From: JAHCHG01 sp965214585
Lineage (GTDB): Bacteria > Acidobacteriota > Blastocatellia > Pyrinomonadales > Pyrinomonadaceae
NCBI GenBank assembly: GCA_965214585.1
Contig: OZ243957.1
Span: 1,178,001-1,242,000, forward strand
Reading direction: 5' to 3'
DNA: 64,000 nt
Part shown: in pieces, positions 25,401 through 34,131 of the stretch
How positions within the stretch are numbered: the stretch's first letter is position 1
Layout: every line of letters begins with the position of its first letter
The notes under the pieces: model-generated
Seen by the model: the letters and a program-made list of their open reading frames with translations, nothing else
Database searches by the model: none
What the model was told of the DNA's origin: nothing
Program-made: the position numbers and the translations under genes

Positions 25401-27597
25401 CAATTTGCAGGGCAGCGCGGACATTTCGTCGGGCGCGGGAACGATCAACGGCGAACCGTTCGACGGTTTTAACGCGAAGGCGCAGTTTAACGGAACGCTG
25501 GTAAATCTCGAAGAATTTCGTGCGAAATTCGGCGACGGATTTTTGCGGGCAAACGGAACTTACGACACCGATTCGACAATTTTCGATTTTGACGTGCAGG
25601 GCAGAGATATAAAATTCGCCCGCGTTCGTCCCTTTATTCCGGGCGGCGAAAGCCTTTCCGACATCAGCGGAATTATCAATCTGAACGCCAAAGCCGTCGG
25701 CAACGCTTCCGAGCCGCAAACTTACAACATAAATTTCAACGGTTCGGGGCGCGAAGTCGTTTACGACAAAAACGGACTCGGCGAAATTACGTTTAACGGC
25801 GTTACGGAAAATCAGATTTTACGCGCAAACGTGACGGCGAAAATCGGCGATCAGCCGCAAGTCTTAAACGCAAGTTTGAATTTCGGCGACGAAAATCTGC
25901 CGCTTCAGGTGGAAACGACATTTGATAATACGAATCTCGCCCCGTATCTCGCGCTGGCTGATCTGGGAGTTCCGGTTTCGGGACGGGCGACGGGCAGAGT
26001 TTTTCTCGCAGGCAATCTTTACAACGAAAAACGCGAATTTTCGATTGACAATTTAAGCGGCGCGGCGAATTTGTCGCAGCTTGCTCTGCAAATTGACGAA
26101 ACTCCGCTCGTCGCCACCGAACCTGTCGCCGTGCGTTTTAATTCAAAAGAAGTCGTCGTTGACAGCGCGAAATTCGCGGGCGGCGGCACAAATTTCGTCG
26201 TTTCGGGAACGAAGGCTCTGACCGAAACGGGAATCAATAATTTAGCTATTGACGGAAAAGTTAATCTGCGGATTTTAAACGCAATTTCACAAGACATAAT
26301 CTTTTCCGGTTTAACCGACGTCGCCGTGCGGCTGACGGGAACAAACGCAAATTCGCGGCTTAACGGGCAAGCTGTTCTGGACAATGCGGCGATAACGGCT
26401 TTTGTCGGTTCGGAACGCTTGACGCTCAACCGCGTCAAAGGTCGCGTTTTGTTTAATACGAATCAGGCGCAGATTGATAATTTGACAGGATTTCTCGGCG
26501 GCGGAAGAATTACCGCTTCGGGCGGCGCACTGCTCGAAAATCTCGAATTGCAGCGGCTCAGATTGGACGTGCGCGGACAGAATTTCACCGCGCCTCTGCC
26601 GCCCGATTTTATCACGACGGGCGATGCCGACATACAGATCAGCGGCTATCGCGGCGAAGACGGCAACTTTAATTCGCTGATCGCCGGAACGGTTGTTACG
26701 AAACGCACGATTTACAATAAAGATATAGACATCGCAGACATTATCACGGGCAGAGGCGGCGGTTCTTTGACAGCCGGTTCGACGGCGGGAGCGAACAATA
26801 ATAACGATACGCCTTCGGCTTTTAACGCGCCGAAACTCGACATCCGCATCGAAGGTCGCAACGCGCTGATCGTCCGCAATAATCTGGCTGATCTGACCGG
26901 CTCGGCTAATTTGCGCGTTACGGGCGATACGGATTTTCCGCAGATTTCCGGCAGAGTTACAGCCGACAGCGGAACGATCTTTTTCCGCAAGGAACGCTAC
27001 GAAATTCAACGCGCCATCGTCGAATTTCCGCCGAATACGAGCATCGAACCGTATATCAATTTACAGGCTTCAACCGAAATAAACGGTTACGAAATCATCG
27101 TTAGTCTGGTCGGCGAATTAAACAATACGGAAACCTTGAACGCGCAACTTCGTTCGAGTCCCGCTTTGCCGCAAGCCGATGTGATTTCGCTGATTACAAC
27201 CGGAGATTTGGCGAACACCGACGGCGGAATTCCGACTTTAGCGCAATCGGGCGTAAACACGGCGGCGGAAATCTTAGCGGACGAACTGATAAATAATCCT
27301 TTAAGCAAGGCGACGGACAAACTTTTCGGTTTGAACCGCTTCGAGATCAACCCGATTGTTTCAGGTCAACGCTTAAATCCGTCGGCGCGTCTAACCGTCG
27401 GCAGACAAATTAACAGAAATTTGCTGATAACTTATTCGACCAATCTTTCCGAAGACCAAAATCAAGTGATCGCGCTCGAATACCGCGTGTCAAACCGTCT
27501 GTCGTTTGTCGCTCAATATGAGCAACGACCACTCAGCAACGTAACGCGCGACCCGAATGTTTTCAGTTTTGAAGTTCGTTTGCGAAAGAGATTTTAA
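22438..27597 (+). CDS. tamB: TamB-type translocation and assembly module protein (DUF490)
   Basis: Inner-membrane-anchored periplasm-spanning protein that works with an Omp85 partner in outer-membrane assembly or lipid transport. 1719 residues: acidic cytoplasmic tail (1-38), one TM helix at about 43-67 (NGLIALGIVSLLAVGIALLV), then a very long series of beta-strands typical of the AsmA/TamB groove, and a C-terminal DUF490 domain (about 1400-1719; ISGRVTADSGTIFFRKERYEI, then NPLSKATDKLFGLNRFEI, SARLTVGRQINRNLLITYSTNL). Ends in Phe. Residues about 450-640 contain Asn/Gly/Val-rich repeats (VNAGAVKITNQGDTTK, LKTGNVNVTNRGATT). The stop overlaps the next gene, an Omp85 protein, by up to 41 bases. 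Confidence 0.92.
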   Translation: MSEENENNQTEEIQDAEIETTYEDEIEEDSSGETSRGFFNRRNGLIALGIVSLLAVGIALLVTVSYKYGVFDNYIKQQFVATMADIGVVFDADVFRLTINPLQLHLENATFNDKKTGEKLFRIGEANLNLTVENLYARQLTRDISLDSTDLRDVEVWVKFDENGNSNFDNLELVEDESGSAVNFKYESAKFSLRNGLIHFNDVSRKISADAKNLQLFFEPENYDVPDEEKRYKFDLTSTNSVVVYDEKPIEPIDIRANGILFNEGAELAQLKLTSPIAETNLSGSLRDWASPKYKLNIDSSVDLTQTSNVLPTGATLRGVGNFKGTLTGEGENYKIVGDIQSDSLVADNIRLKGVNVAATVEGKNSMYNANGKAIAEMLTFEDFQIDFPQIAGNIRGTGTDFRWVGELQAAAAKSPLGTIAGLYITDAAAEYKDEKLAATIGNVRSKSFSADAASGSGINAGNVKILYADGRTQVNIPNVRAGVLNAEGTTLKDVNAGAVKITNQGDTTKASVGNLRAGSIETEDVRLRNLKTGNVNVTNRGATTNVDVAQVTADGLDADGAKVGGINASGVNAQIVGDKTTVYANSLRVAKVDTDAAILGSLNVAGVRLTILNGRIEARSGDINAGDVTLTKAALPDGGKVQNVKLYKPVFVLEPSGQYRASADMSLGGGVLGNIKLGAARASVVAENDSVALNNLTADVMDGKINGNATVALNDRKSSRINAGFDNLDLSKLLALAGGQVVPIEGKTTGQVDLTFPGTNFKVASGTLNADFAADAGAEGSEKIPVTGNIALNATRGLFNIENADIFTAQTRINATGSFDLNGYDSNLNVALNSVEASEIERIITILNVSPELEQQLDAYEIDLAGNLNFTGNVTGNLTNPTLDGKFALESLIVRGRNLGTLSSDVFVSPEEIVLREGLLKERDGGNLAFNVNVPLIGTDNISVDAKLNNLNTGNLLAALPVDILPDQLKSFEAQTSGTIDVSGIPNNLQGSADISSGAGTINGEPFDGFNAKAQFNGTLVNLEEFRAKFGDGFLRANGTYDTDSTIFDFDVQGRDIKFARVRPFIPGGESLSDISGIINLNAKAVGNASEPQTYNINFNGSGREVVYDKNGLGEITFNGVTENQILRANVTAKIGDQPQVLNASLNFGDENLPLQVETTFDNTNLAPYLALADLGVPVSGRATGRVFLAGNLYNEKREFSIDNLSGAANLSQLALQIDETPLVATEPVAVRFNSKEVVVDSAKFAGGGTNFVVSGTKALTETGINNLAIDGKVNLRILNAISQDIIFSGLTDVAVRLTGTNANSRLNGQAVLDNAAITAFVGSERLTLNRVKGRVLFNTNQAQIDNLTGFLGGGRITASGGALLENLELQRLRLDVRGQNFTAPLPPDFITTGDADIQISGYRGEDGNFNSLIAGTVVTKRTIYNKDIDIADIITGRGGGSLTAGSTAGANNNNDTPSAFNAPKLDIRIEGRNALIVRNNLADLTGSANLRVTGDTDFPQISGRVTADSGTIFFRKERYEIQRAIVEFPPNTSIEPYINLQASTEINGYEIIVSLVGELNNTETLNAQLRSSPALPQADVISLITTGDLANTDGGIPTLAQSGVNTAAEILADELINNPLSKATDKLFGLNRFEINPIVSGQRLNPSARLTVGRQINRNLLITYSTNLSEDQNQVIALEYRVSNRLSFVAQYEQRPLSNVTRDPNVFSFEVRLRKRF

Positions 27598-30500
27598 GGA
27601 AGATATTAATAATTTGAATCAAGAGAAAGAACAAGCACAGGAATTTACAAAGCAGAACACAAAAAGCAGCGGTAAAAAGTCATCGAGTATTTCTTTTTAC
27701 GCAAAGCGTTTTGCGTTTTTATGCTTTTTTTGCGCTGTTTTTTTTACAATAAACAGTTTTTCGCAGAGCATTTACGAAGACCGGCGAATCAGTAATGTAA
27801 CGGTTGCGTTTGAAGGCTTGGAAAAAGACGTTACCGCTTCCGACAACTTTCAGTTTATTGCAAAAAACGCGCTTGGCGCGACTTATTCAGCCGTCAGAGT
27901 GCGCGACGCGATTGATGCCTTATACAGAACGGGCGATATTGTTTCCGCTTCCGTTTTAGCCGAAGCAGACGGGAACAATCAGGTCAATCTTCAGTTTGTC
28001 GTCAAGCGCAAAACCAGAGCCGAAGAGGTTATCGTAAATGTCGGAGAATTTACGGGCGACGATGTAACCGAACAGCAGTTGCGTCTGCGCCTCGATATTC
28101 TCGATCCCGGAACTCCGGTTACCGAACAGACTCTTCAGCAAAATTCCACTCAGATTTTAACTTACTTGCGCGAGCGCGGATATTTTGACGCTAAAGTTGA
28201 TTTCAGCCGAAAACCACTCGGTTCGGAAACGGAAGTCGCCGTTACTTTCAAGGTTACGCCGGGCGAGCAGGCGAAAATCGAAAAATTTAATATTGATATT
28301 GACCAGTTTAACGCTGCAAATGTCCGCAAAAAGCTGGAACTCAAGCCGGGAGAGTTGTATTCGCGCGAAAAGTTAAACGAAGACATCGGCGAAATCCGCG
28401 ACGCGCTTCGCAAGAAAAAATATCTCGCGCCGGAAATCGGCGAGCCGCGTGTTATTTACGACGGCGAAAAAAATACGGTGACAATTAACTTGGCAGGCGG
28501 AGTCGGCGCGGAGGTCGAAGTCAAGGTCGAAGGCGCGGATGAAAAGATCGGCGACGATAAATTGACCGAACTTCTTCCGGTCAGGCGCGAAGGAACGCTC
28601 GATTACGCAACGATTGTCGAAGGCGAAAGACGGCTCAGAAATTATTATCAGGAACAAGGCTATTTTTTCGCCGAGGTCAAAGCGGTTTGTTCGGTCAGAC
28701 CGGAATTTCTGCCCGAAGAAGCCAGCGAAACCGAGAATGAAACGGACGTTTTATGCGGAGCGTTAAGCGGAACGACGCTCAAAGACCGCATTGTTGACAT
28801 AACTTATCGAGCCGATCTCAACCGCCGTCTGCGCCTTGCGGAAATAAGACTCGAAGGAACTGAAAATCTCTCTCTCGATGCGGATACGGTTTCCGCGCTG
28901 AACGCTCCGAATGTCAAAGGCGAAGATACGAGCCTTGTTTCCGACAATAAAAAAATCATCGAAATCTCCGCCGAAGACATCAGCGGCGTTTTGGAAACCG
29001 AAGAAGCCAATCGTCTGCTCGAATTGATTCCGTTTCTCGATATAGGTCGCGGATTTACGAGCCGCGAGGCGTTGCAGGACGACATCGGAACGATTCAGAC
29101 TTTATTGAGCGAACTCGGTTATCGCAGCGCACAAGTTACGGCAAATCAAGGCGTTTCGCTTAACGGCGAAGATTTGATTATCACTTTCGCCGTTGATCCG
29201 GGCATTCCGACGCGCGTTGCTGAAATAGAGATCGCGGGCAACACATCGTTTTCGGACGCTGAGTTAAAAGAAGAACTGCCGGATTTGATCGGAAAAAACT
29301 TTTCGCGGGCGCGAATCAGAAACGGAACGAGAGATTTGTCGGCATTTTACGCCAAAGAAGGTTTTTACGATGCGAAAGTAAATTTTTCCGAAGTCGAACT
29401 TCCCGAACAAAACACGGAAGATGAGAGATTCGTCAAAATCATCTACAACGTGGAAAATGAAGGTCAGAAAGTTTTCATCAACCGCATTTTGATAAACGGC
29501 AACGACGACACGGAAAACGAAGCGATCAGAAAAGTAATAAACTTAAAAGAAGGCGAGGTTTTACGCGCCAACGACGTTTTCAAAAGCGAACAGAATTTAT
29601 ATACGACGGACGTTTTCAGAATTGTCGAGATCAAGCCCGAACCGGCGGGCGAAAAAGCCGACGGCAGCGGACGTTTGAGCGACATTATTATTGACCTCGA
29701 AGAACAGCCGGCGCGTCTTATCACCTACGGCGGCGGTTATTCGACGGACATCGGCGCGAACGGATTTGTTGATTTTCGACATTTTAATTTGTTCGGCAAA
29801 TTGCAGCAGGGCGGCGCACGAATCCGCGCCAGCCGTTTGCAGCAGCTTGTTCAGATTGATTACGTCAATCCGCGATTTCTGCCCGACAAAAATGAGAATA
29901 CATTCGCGCCTCTGACGATCACGGCGCAGTATCAGCGCGATTCGACGGTGACGAGATTTTTCCGTTCGACCTTCGATCAGGGAACGAACGGAATCGTTCA
30001 GCGGCTTGATGAAGACGGTAATCCGATTGACCAATTCGGAAACTCAACCGGCGATCCGACGATCAATCGTTTGACGTTTTCAGCCGAAACGAGCCGCACG
30101 ATCAGCACGAAAAGACGCAGTTTTCTGTTCGTCCGCTATAAATATGAAGACGTGCGCCTTCGCAATTTCGAGAGTCTTTTGGTCAGAGATTTGCTTCGTC
30201 CTGACGAGAAAATCCGCACTTCCGGCGTTGCCGCAAACTTTGTCGTTGATACGAGAGAAAACTGCAACATTAAATTCACGCTTCTCGAAATCATTCAAAA
30301 AGGCGAACCGGGCGATCCGTGCCGCTATAATTCGAGCGACCCGACGGGCGGAAGCTACTTGACGGCGGAATACAATTTTTCCGCGCCGTTTCTGGGCGCG
30401 AACATCGGTTTTCACAAATTTCAAGCGACTTATAACCGCTATTACACGATCTCGCAACTCAGAAATACGACCTTAGCCGCACGCGGAATACTCGGTTTGG

Positions 30501-31069
30501 CAAGCGTTTTCTCGCGCAGCAACGGCTTTTCAAGCGAGCAATTCCCCGATCTGGAAGGACTTCTGCCGATCAGCGAAAGATTTTTCGCGGGCGGTTCAAA
30601 CACCTTGCGCGGCTTTGAGTTTGAAGGCGCAGGACCGCGCGTAACTATCGTGCCGCAGGGACAATTCAGAAACCGCGACGGCGAGCCGGTTTTTCTCGAA
30701 CCGTTCACGATTCCCTTTGGCGGAAACGCTCTGGCGATTGTCAATCTCGAAGCGAGAGTTCCGTTTACGGATTTGTTCAGCATCGTTCCTTTTTACGACG
30801 GCGGAAACGTCTTTCGCCGCGTCGGAGATATTTTCAATCCGCCCGACGCGGCTGATGAAACGGACGTTTTCCGCCGCAATCTCCGCGCCGTCTGGACGCA
30901 CACCGTCGGACTCGGTTTAAGGTTAAATACGCCGTTCGGCAAAGTCGGACTCGATTACGGCTACCTTCTGAATCCGCCCGAATTTCTCATTCCGCAGCAA
31001 GACGGCACAAATGCGATTTTCCGCCCGCACCAAGGACAGATTCATTTCAGGTTTTCACAAAGTTTTTAA
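27557..31069 (+). CDS. Omp85 family outer-membrane protein, TamA/BamA-like
   Basis: Partner of TamB by position. 1170 residues in this frame: hydrophobic export segment at about 52-71 (FAFLCFFCAVFFTINSFSQS), at least five POTRA-like repeats (ISNVTVAFEGLE; KIEKFNIDIDQF; VAEIEIAGNTSFSDAELKE; INRILINGNDDTENEAI), and a C-terminal 16-strand-type barrel with the signature RFFAGGSNTLRGFEFEGAGP; ends SQSF. The ATG at 27557 lies inside tamB and has no ribosome site; a TTG at 27614, preceded by AAGGAAG at 27596-27602, is a credible alternative giving a normal signal region. More POTRA units than standard TamA (three). Confidence 0.9.
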   Translation: MFSVLKFVCERDFKEDINNLNQEKEQAQEFTKQNTKSSGKKSSSISFYAKRFAFLCFFCAVFFTINSFSQSIYEDRRISNVTVAFEGLEKDVTASDNFQFIAKNALGATYSAVRVRDAIDALYRTGDIVSASVLAEADGNNQVNLQFVVKRKTRAEEVIVNVGEFTGDDVTEQQLRLRLDILDPGTPVTEQTLQQNSTQILTYLRERGYFDAKVDFSRKPLGSETEVAVTFKVTPGEQAKIEKFNIDIDQFNAANVRKKLELKPGELYSREKLNEDIGEIRDALRKKKYLAPEIGEPRVIYDGEKNTVTINLAGGVGAEVEVKVEGADEKIGDDKLTELLPVRREGTLDYATIVEGERRLRNYYQEQGYFFAEVKAVCSVRPEFLPEEASETENETDVLCGALSGTTLKDRIVDITYRADLNRRLRLAEIRLEGTENLSLDADTVSALNAPNVKGEDTSLVSDNKKIIEISAEDISGVLETEEANRLLELIPFLDIGRGFTSREALQDDIGTIQTLLSELGYRSAQVTANQGVSLNGEDLIITFAVDPGIPTRVAEIEIAGNTSFSDAELKEELPDLIGKNFSRARIRNGTRDLSAFYAKEGFYDAKVNFSEVELPEQNTEDERFVKIIYNVENEGQKVFINRILINGNDDTENEAIRKVINLKEGEVLRANDVFKSEQNLYTTDVFRIVEIKPEPAGEKADGSGRLSDIIIDLEEQPARLITYGGGYSTDIGANGFVDFRHFNLFGKLQQGGARIRASRLQQLVQIDYVNPRFLPDKNENTFAPLTITAQYQRDSTVTRFFRSTFDQGTNGIVQRLDEDGNPIDQFGNSTGDPTINRLTFSAETSRTISTKRRSFLFVRYKYEDVRLRNFESLLVRDLLRPDEKIRTSGVAANFVVDTRENCNIKFTLLEIIQKGEPGDPCRYNSSDPTGGSYLTAEYNFSAPFLGANIGFHKFQATYNRYYTISQLRNTTLAARGILGLASVFSRSNGFSSEQFPDLEGLLPISERFFAGGSNTLRGFEFEGAGPRVTIVPQGQFRNRDGEPVFLEPFTIPFGGNALAIVNLEARVPFTDLFSIVPFYDGGNVFRRVGDIFNPPDAADETDVFRRNLRAVWTHTVGLGLRLNTPFGKVGLDYGYLLNPPEFLIPQQDGTNAIFRPHQGQIHFRFSQSF

Positions 31070-31078
31070 TTGAATGTA

Positions 31079-31217
31079 ATACCAAGTTGCGTGAATAAAG
31101 GCGGAAACCCGCGTGTCAACAAGGGTGCTGTTTGAAAACTTAAAAGTTGATATTAAAAACAGCACCCTCCATTACTGTCGGGTTTCCGCCTTTCCTTTTT
31201 TTCACGCAACTTGGTAT
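31079..31217. repeat. GGCGGAAACCCG palindrome, copy A, with extra outer arms
   Basis: Outer arms ATACCAAGTTGCGTGAA and TTCACGCAACTTGGTAT; inner arms GGCGGAAACCCG and CGGGTTTCCGCC; AGGGTGCTG and CAGCACCCT innermost. Copies B and C share the inner parts but lack the outer ATACCAAG arms. Confidence 0.9.
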
Positions 31218-31315
31218 AAGATTAAATATACTAATTTTTAAATTTTTTAGTAAGCAGTTTAGAAAAAGTTTCAGTTTTATTGAGAGTTTCGATTTTCTAT
31301 AATAATACCAACAAA

Positions 31316-31394
31316 ATAATTGACAATTGATAATTATGCAGATAATCAAAGGACAAATCTCAACTATCAATTCTCCATTCTCAATTATTTTGTA
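31316..31394. repeat. Inverted arms of AATTGATA-type units
   Basis: Left AATTGACAATTGATAATTAT, right AACTATCAATTCTCCATTCT then CAATTATTTT. Inverted arms of short degenerate tandem units, similar in design to 36828-36914. Confidence 0.6.
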
Positions 31395-31455
31395 AGTTAA
31401 TCTTTACAAATTATTATGCTTGATTATTTATACACACCAGCTTAATTGAAATTTT

Positions 31456-31593
31456 GCGGGCGAGAGAGCAACCCTTCCTAACTTGCTAATTTGATAAACA
31501 GCTGCTTTTCCACTTTATCTTGAACAAATCATTAACAGTAAGTGTCCAAGAATAAAAAGATCGCAGGTCAGGAAGGGTTGTTCTCTCGCCCGC
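31456..31593. repeat. 138-bp hairpin element, copy 2
   Basis: Same element as 9496-9632: begins GCGGGCGAGAGAGCAACCCT, ends AAGGGTTGTTCTCTCGCCCG plus C. The central CACTTTATCTTGAA and AAGAATAAAAAGATCG segments are kept between copies. The gap here separates the Omp85 gene from the next + strand gene. Confidence 0.85.
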
Positions 31594-31693
31594 TTTCAAA
31601 AAGTAAAAATGCTAAAGGATTTAAAAATTGCTTTATTAAAAATTAAAAAAGTTTGTATTTGTTCCGGTTTTTTAATTTTTCAAGTTTTAATTT

Positions 31694-32809
31694 ATGATTA
31701 CCGCTTCGTCCAATTCCCGACTTTCGCTTACGCCGCTTGGCGCGGGCGATCTGATTGATCGCGCGGTGCGTTTTTACCGGCGCAATTTCTGGACGCTGAT
31801 TTTAATTGCCGCGCCGCCGATTATTGCCGGAACGCTCTTTTTCGTAATCTGGATGCTGATCGGGCGCACGCTTTTTTCGCCCGGCTCGATGCAGAATCCC
31901 GATGAATATATTTTTTACGCGATTTTTCTGTGGTTCGGAAATGCTCTGATTCTGCTTATCGAAGCGATTGCGATTTTAACCGTAATGGGCGGCGCATCGC
32001 GCAATTTTGTGCGGCATCTGCTTTTTGACGAACCGATAACTTTTCGTGAAACTTACAAAAATGTCAAAAAAAGAATTTTCGGCTTGTTCGCCGCATCTCT
32101 GATAATTGCTTTTATTCTCGGATTTTCGGGCTTTGTTTTACTTTATATCTGGTTTGTTGCAGTCGTTTTGGTGATCGGCGTTTTATCTTTGATTTTTAAC
32201 TTTTTGCCTTTTTTAATTTTTTTCACGTCGTTCGTCTTGAGTTTAGCGGTAACTTTCGGCATCGGCTGGCTTTTCTTTCTGCTTGCGTCGCGTTTCGTAT
32301 ATGTTCCGCAAGTAATGGTGGTGGAAGGCAAAAACGTCTTTTCGGCAATCGGCAGAAGCACGAATTTAGCAAGCGGAAACGTCAAACGGCTCGCCGCGCT
32401 TTTCGTTTTTACGATTGTTGCGACGTATTCGGCACTCGCGCTTTTTTACGTTCCTCTCGGCTGGTATGCGTGGGCAAACGGCATCGAAATTTTTGCTCTT
32501 GCCGATCCCGATGCGCTTCCCGCGTGGTATGAAATAACGACGCAGTTGATCGGACAAATCAGCTTTATACTTTTAACGCCCGTCTGGATGATCGGCTTGT
32601 GTCTGCTTTACATTGATGAGCGCGTGCGCCACGAAGGTTACGACATAGAACTTATGGCGGCGCGTCGTCTGGGAGAAATTCCCGCCGTTCCGCAGGATTT
32701 TACGAATCCTTTAGAACCCGCGATGTCCGATAAAATTGCGTGGCAGGCGCGGGAAAATCATCTGCCGCCCGCAAAAAGTTCCTCTCATTCAATGCTTGGT
32801 CTGGATTAG
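31694..32809 (+). CDS. Polytopic membrane protein, GDPD membrane-domain-like
   Basis: 371 residues with about six hydrophobic segments (WTLILIAAPPIIAGTLFFVI at 32-51, IFLWFGNALILLIEAIAIL near 80, LFAASLIIAFILGFSGFVLL near 140, then an extended 155-205 hydrophobic region, and two more at 233-250 and 290-310). The opening RLSLTPLGAGDLIDRAVRFYRRNFW is typical of a conserved bacterial membrane family found beside DUF4129/DUF4350 genes and resembling the glycerophosphodiesterase membrane domain. No catalytic motif. Function unknown; co-directional with the DUF4129 gene 211 bases downstream. Confidence 0.75.
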   Translation: MITASSNSRLSLTPLGAGDLIDRAVRFYRRNFWTLILIAAPPIIAGTLFFVIWMLIGRTLFSPGSMQNPDEYIFYAIFLWFGNALILLIEAIAILTVMGGASRNFVRHLLFDEPITFRETYKNVKKRIFGLFAASLIIAFILGFSGFVLLYIWFVAVVLVIGVLSLIFNFLPFLIFFTSFVLSLAVTFGIGWLFFLLASRFVYVPQVMVVEGKNVFSAIGRSTNLASGNVKRLAALFVFTIVATYSALALFYVPLGWYAWANGIEIFALADPDALPAWYEITTQLIGQISFILLTPVWMIGLCLLYIDERVRHEGYDIELMAARRLGEIPAVPQDFTNPLEPAMSDKIAWQARENHLPPAKSSSHSMLGLD

Positions 32810-32875
32810 AGAATTTAGATCAAATTAAGAGTTGATGTAGGATTTGCAACCTGTAATTTTTAGATTTTTTAATCG

Positions 32876-32927
32876 TAACATAATTATCAATGCACAATTG
32901 ATAATCAGGCATTAATAATTATGTCAC
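32876..32927. repeat. ATAATTATCAATGC palindrome, copy 1
   Basis: GTAACATAATTATCAATGC faces GCATTAATAATTATGTCAC, followed by GAAAAAA. A second copy is at 39613-39687 and a half-like remnant near 62714-62746 (GGAATTATGTTACGAAAAAA). Confidence 0.65.
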
Positions 32928-33019
32928 GAAAAAACTGATTAACTTAATACTGAGGCAGAAAAATCATCAGTTTTACCTTCAATGTCCAAACTTAAACCAC
33001 TTTGGAGATAATTTAAACG

Positions 33020-34120
33020 ATGTTCGGCAAAAAGCGGAAAAAATTTATAAAGCAAACCGTGCGAATAATTTCGTGCGGCGGATTTTTATTGTTTTGCTGC
33101 TTGATCTTCAATTTTTCAAGTTTTGCAAAAACCGTCGCCGAATACCGCAAAAACATCGAAACGGCGCAAAGTCTGACAAATAAGCTGCTGAATCCGAACG
33201 GAAATAATTGGGAAAATTCGGATTACGCCGAATATCAGCGCGGAATTTTGAAGGAAATCCGCAAAAATATTTCAGTTTCGGAAAAAATCGAATTTGCGGG
33301 AACGGAAGTTGAGATAAATAACGGCGAACTGCTTGCGAAACTCGATGAATTTGACAACAAGATCGTCTTAAATTCGACGCAAAGTTTTGCGGCTTTGAGC
33401 GAAATCGAGGAAAGGCTCGGCGCGATTATCGAAAAGCTGGACGAACTCGAAAATTCGACTGCCGCCGAAAGTTCAAAGGACGAAAACAAGCGCAAATTAG
33501 CGGAAATTCTGCGCCGCGAAGAGTTTCGGAAAAACGCCGAAGAAAAAAGTTTATTTCAAAAAATATTTGATTGGATCGCGGAATGGATCGCAAGTTTGTT
33601 TCCCGAAACAATGAACCCCGCGCCGTCGGCATTTGAAGGTTTAGGCTCGCTTAAAATAGTTTTGCAGATTTTAGTTTACGCCGTTGTTTTGGGATTAATC
33701 GGATTTTTTATTTACAAATTTGCCCCGTTCTTTCTCGCAAAGTTTCGCGGACAAAAGGAGAAAAAAGAAAAATCCGAGCGCGTCATTCTGGGCGAAAAAC
33801 TTGCGCCCGATGCGTCTTCGGAAAATCTTTTCAGCCAAGCCGAATCGCTCGCCCGAAGCGGAAATTTGCGCGAAGCGATTCGCAAAGGCTACATCGCGCT
33901 TTTGTGCGAACTGAGCGAACGGAAAATCATCGGACTTTCGCAGCACAAAACCAACCGCGACTACTTGCGCGACGTGCGGAAACACGCGGAACTTTATCAA
34001 AATATGAACGGTTTGACCGCAAATTTCGAGCGTCATTGGTATGGTTTTGAAAATGCGGACGAAAAAGATTGGGAAAATTTCAAAAGCGGTTACAAAAAAA
34101 CAATCGGCGGAAAATTGTAA
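33020..34120 (+). CDS. DUF4129 domain membrane protein
   Basis: 366 residues. N-terminal signal/anchor at about 14-35 (IISCGGFLLFCCLIFNFSSFA), a helical periplasmic part, an amphipathic FDWIAEWIASLFPE, one TM at about 212-236 (LKIVLQILVYAVVLGLIGFFIY), then the cytoplasmic DUF4129 domain (about 270-360: REAIRKGYIALLCELSERKI, HKTNRDYLRDVRKH, FERHWYGFENA). DUF4129 proteins usually belong to operons with DUF4350, MoxR-type ATPase and DUF58 genes. The next gene starts 11 bases after its stop. Function unknown. Confidence 0.85.
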   Translation: MFGKKRKKFIKQTVRIISCGGFLLFCCLIFNFSSFAKTVAEYRKNIETAQSLTNKLLNPNGNNWENSDYAEYQRGILKEIRKNISVSEKIEFAGTEVEINNGELLAKLDEFDNKIVLNSTQSFAALSEIEERLGAIIEKLDELENSTAAESSKDENKRKLAEILRREEFRKNAEEKSLFQKIFDWIAEWIASLFPETMNPAPSAFEGLGSLKIVLQILVYAVVLGLIGFFIYKFAPFFLAKFRGQKEKKEKSERVILGEKLAPDASSENLFSQAESLARSGNLREAIRKGYIALLCELSERKIIGLSQHKTNRDYLRDVRKHAELYQNMNGLTANFERHWYGFENADEKDWENFKSGYKKTIGGKL

Positions 34121-34131
34121 GTTTTAAGCAG

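Larger units (their letters stand above)
31070..31693. other. 624-base gap made mostly of repeats
   Basis: Holds three listed elements: palindrome 31079-31217, heptamer-arm repeat 31316-31394 and the 138-bp hairpin 31456-31593. The remainder is AT-rich. A short open frame across the first palindrome is not a gene. Confidence 0.7.

Noticed and set aside
31140..31370. Small - strand open frame over the palindrome after the Omp85 gene
   Set aside because: Its C-terminal peptide (GGNPTVMEGAV) is just the translated repeat arm; the same peptide appears at the other copies, so it is not a gene.
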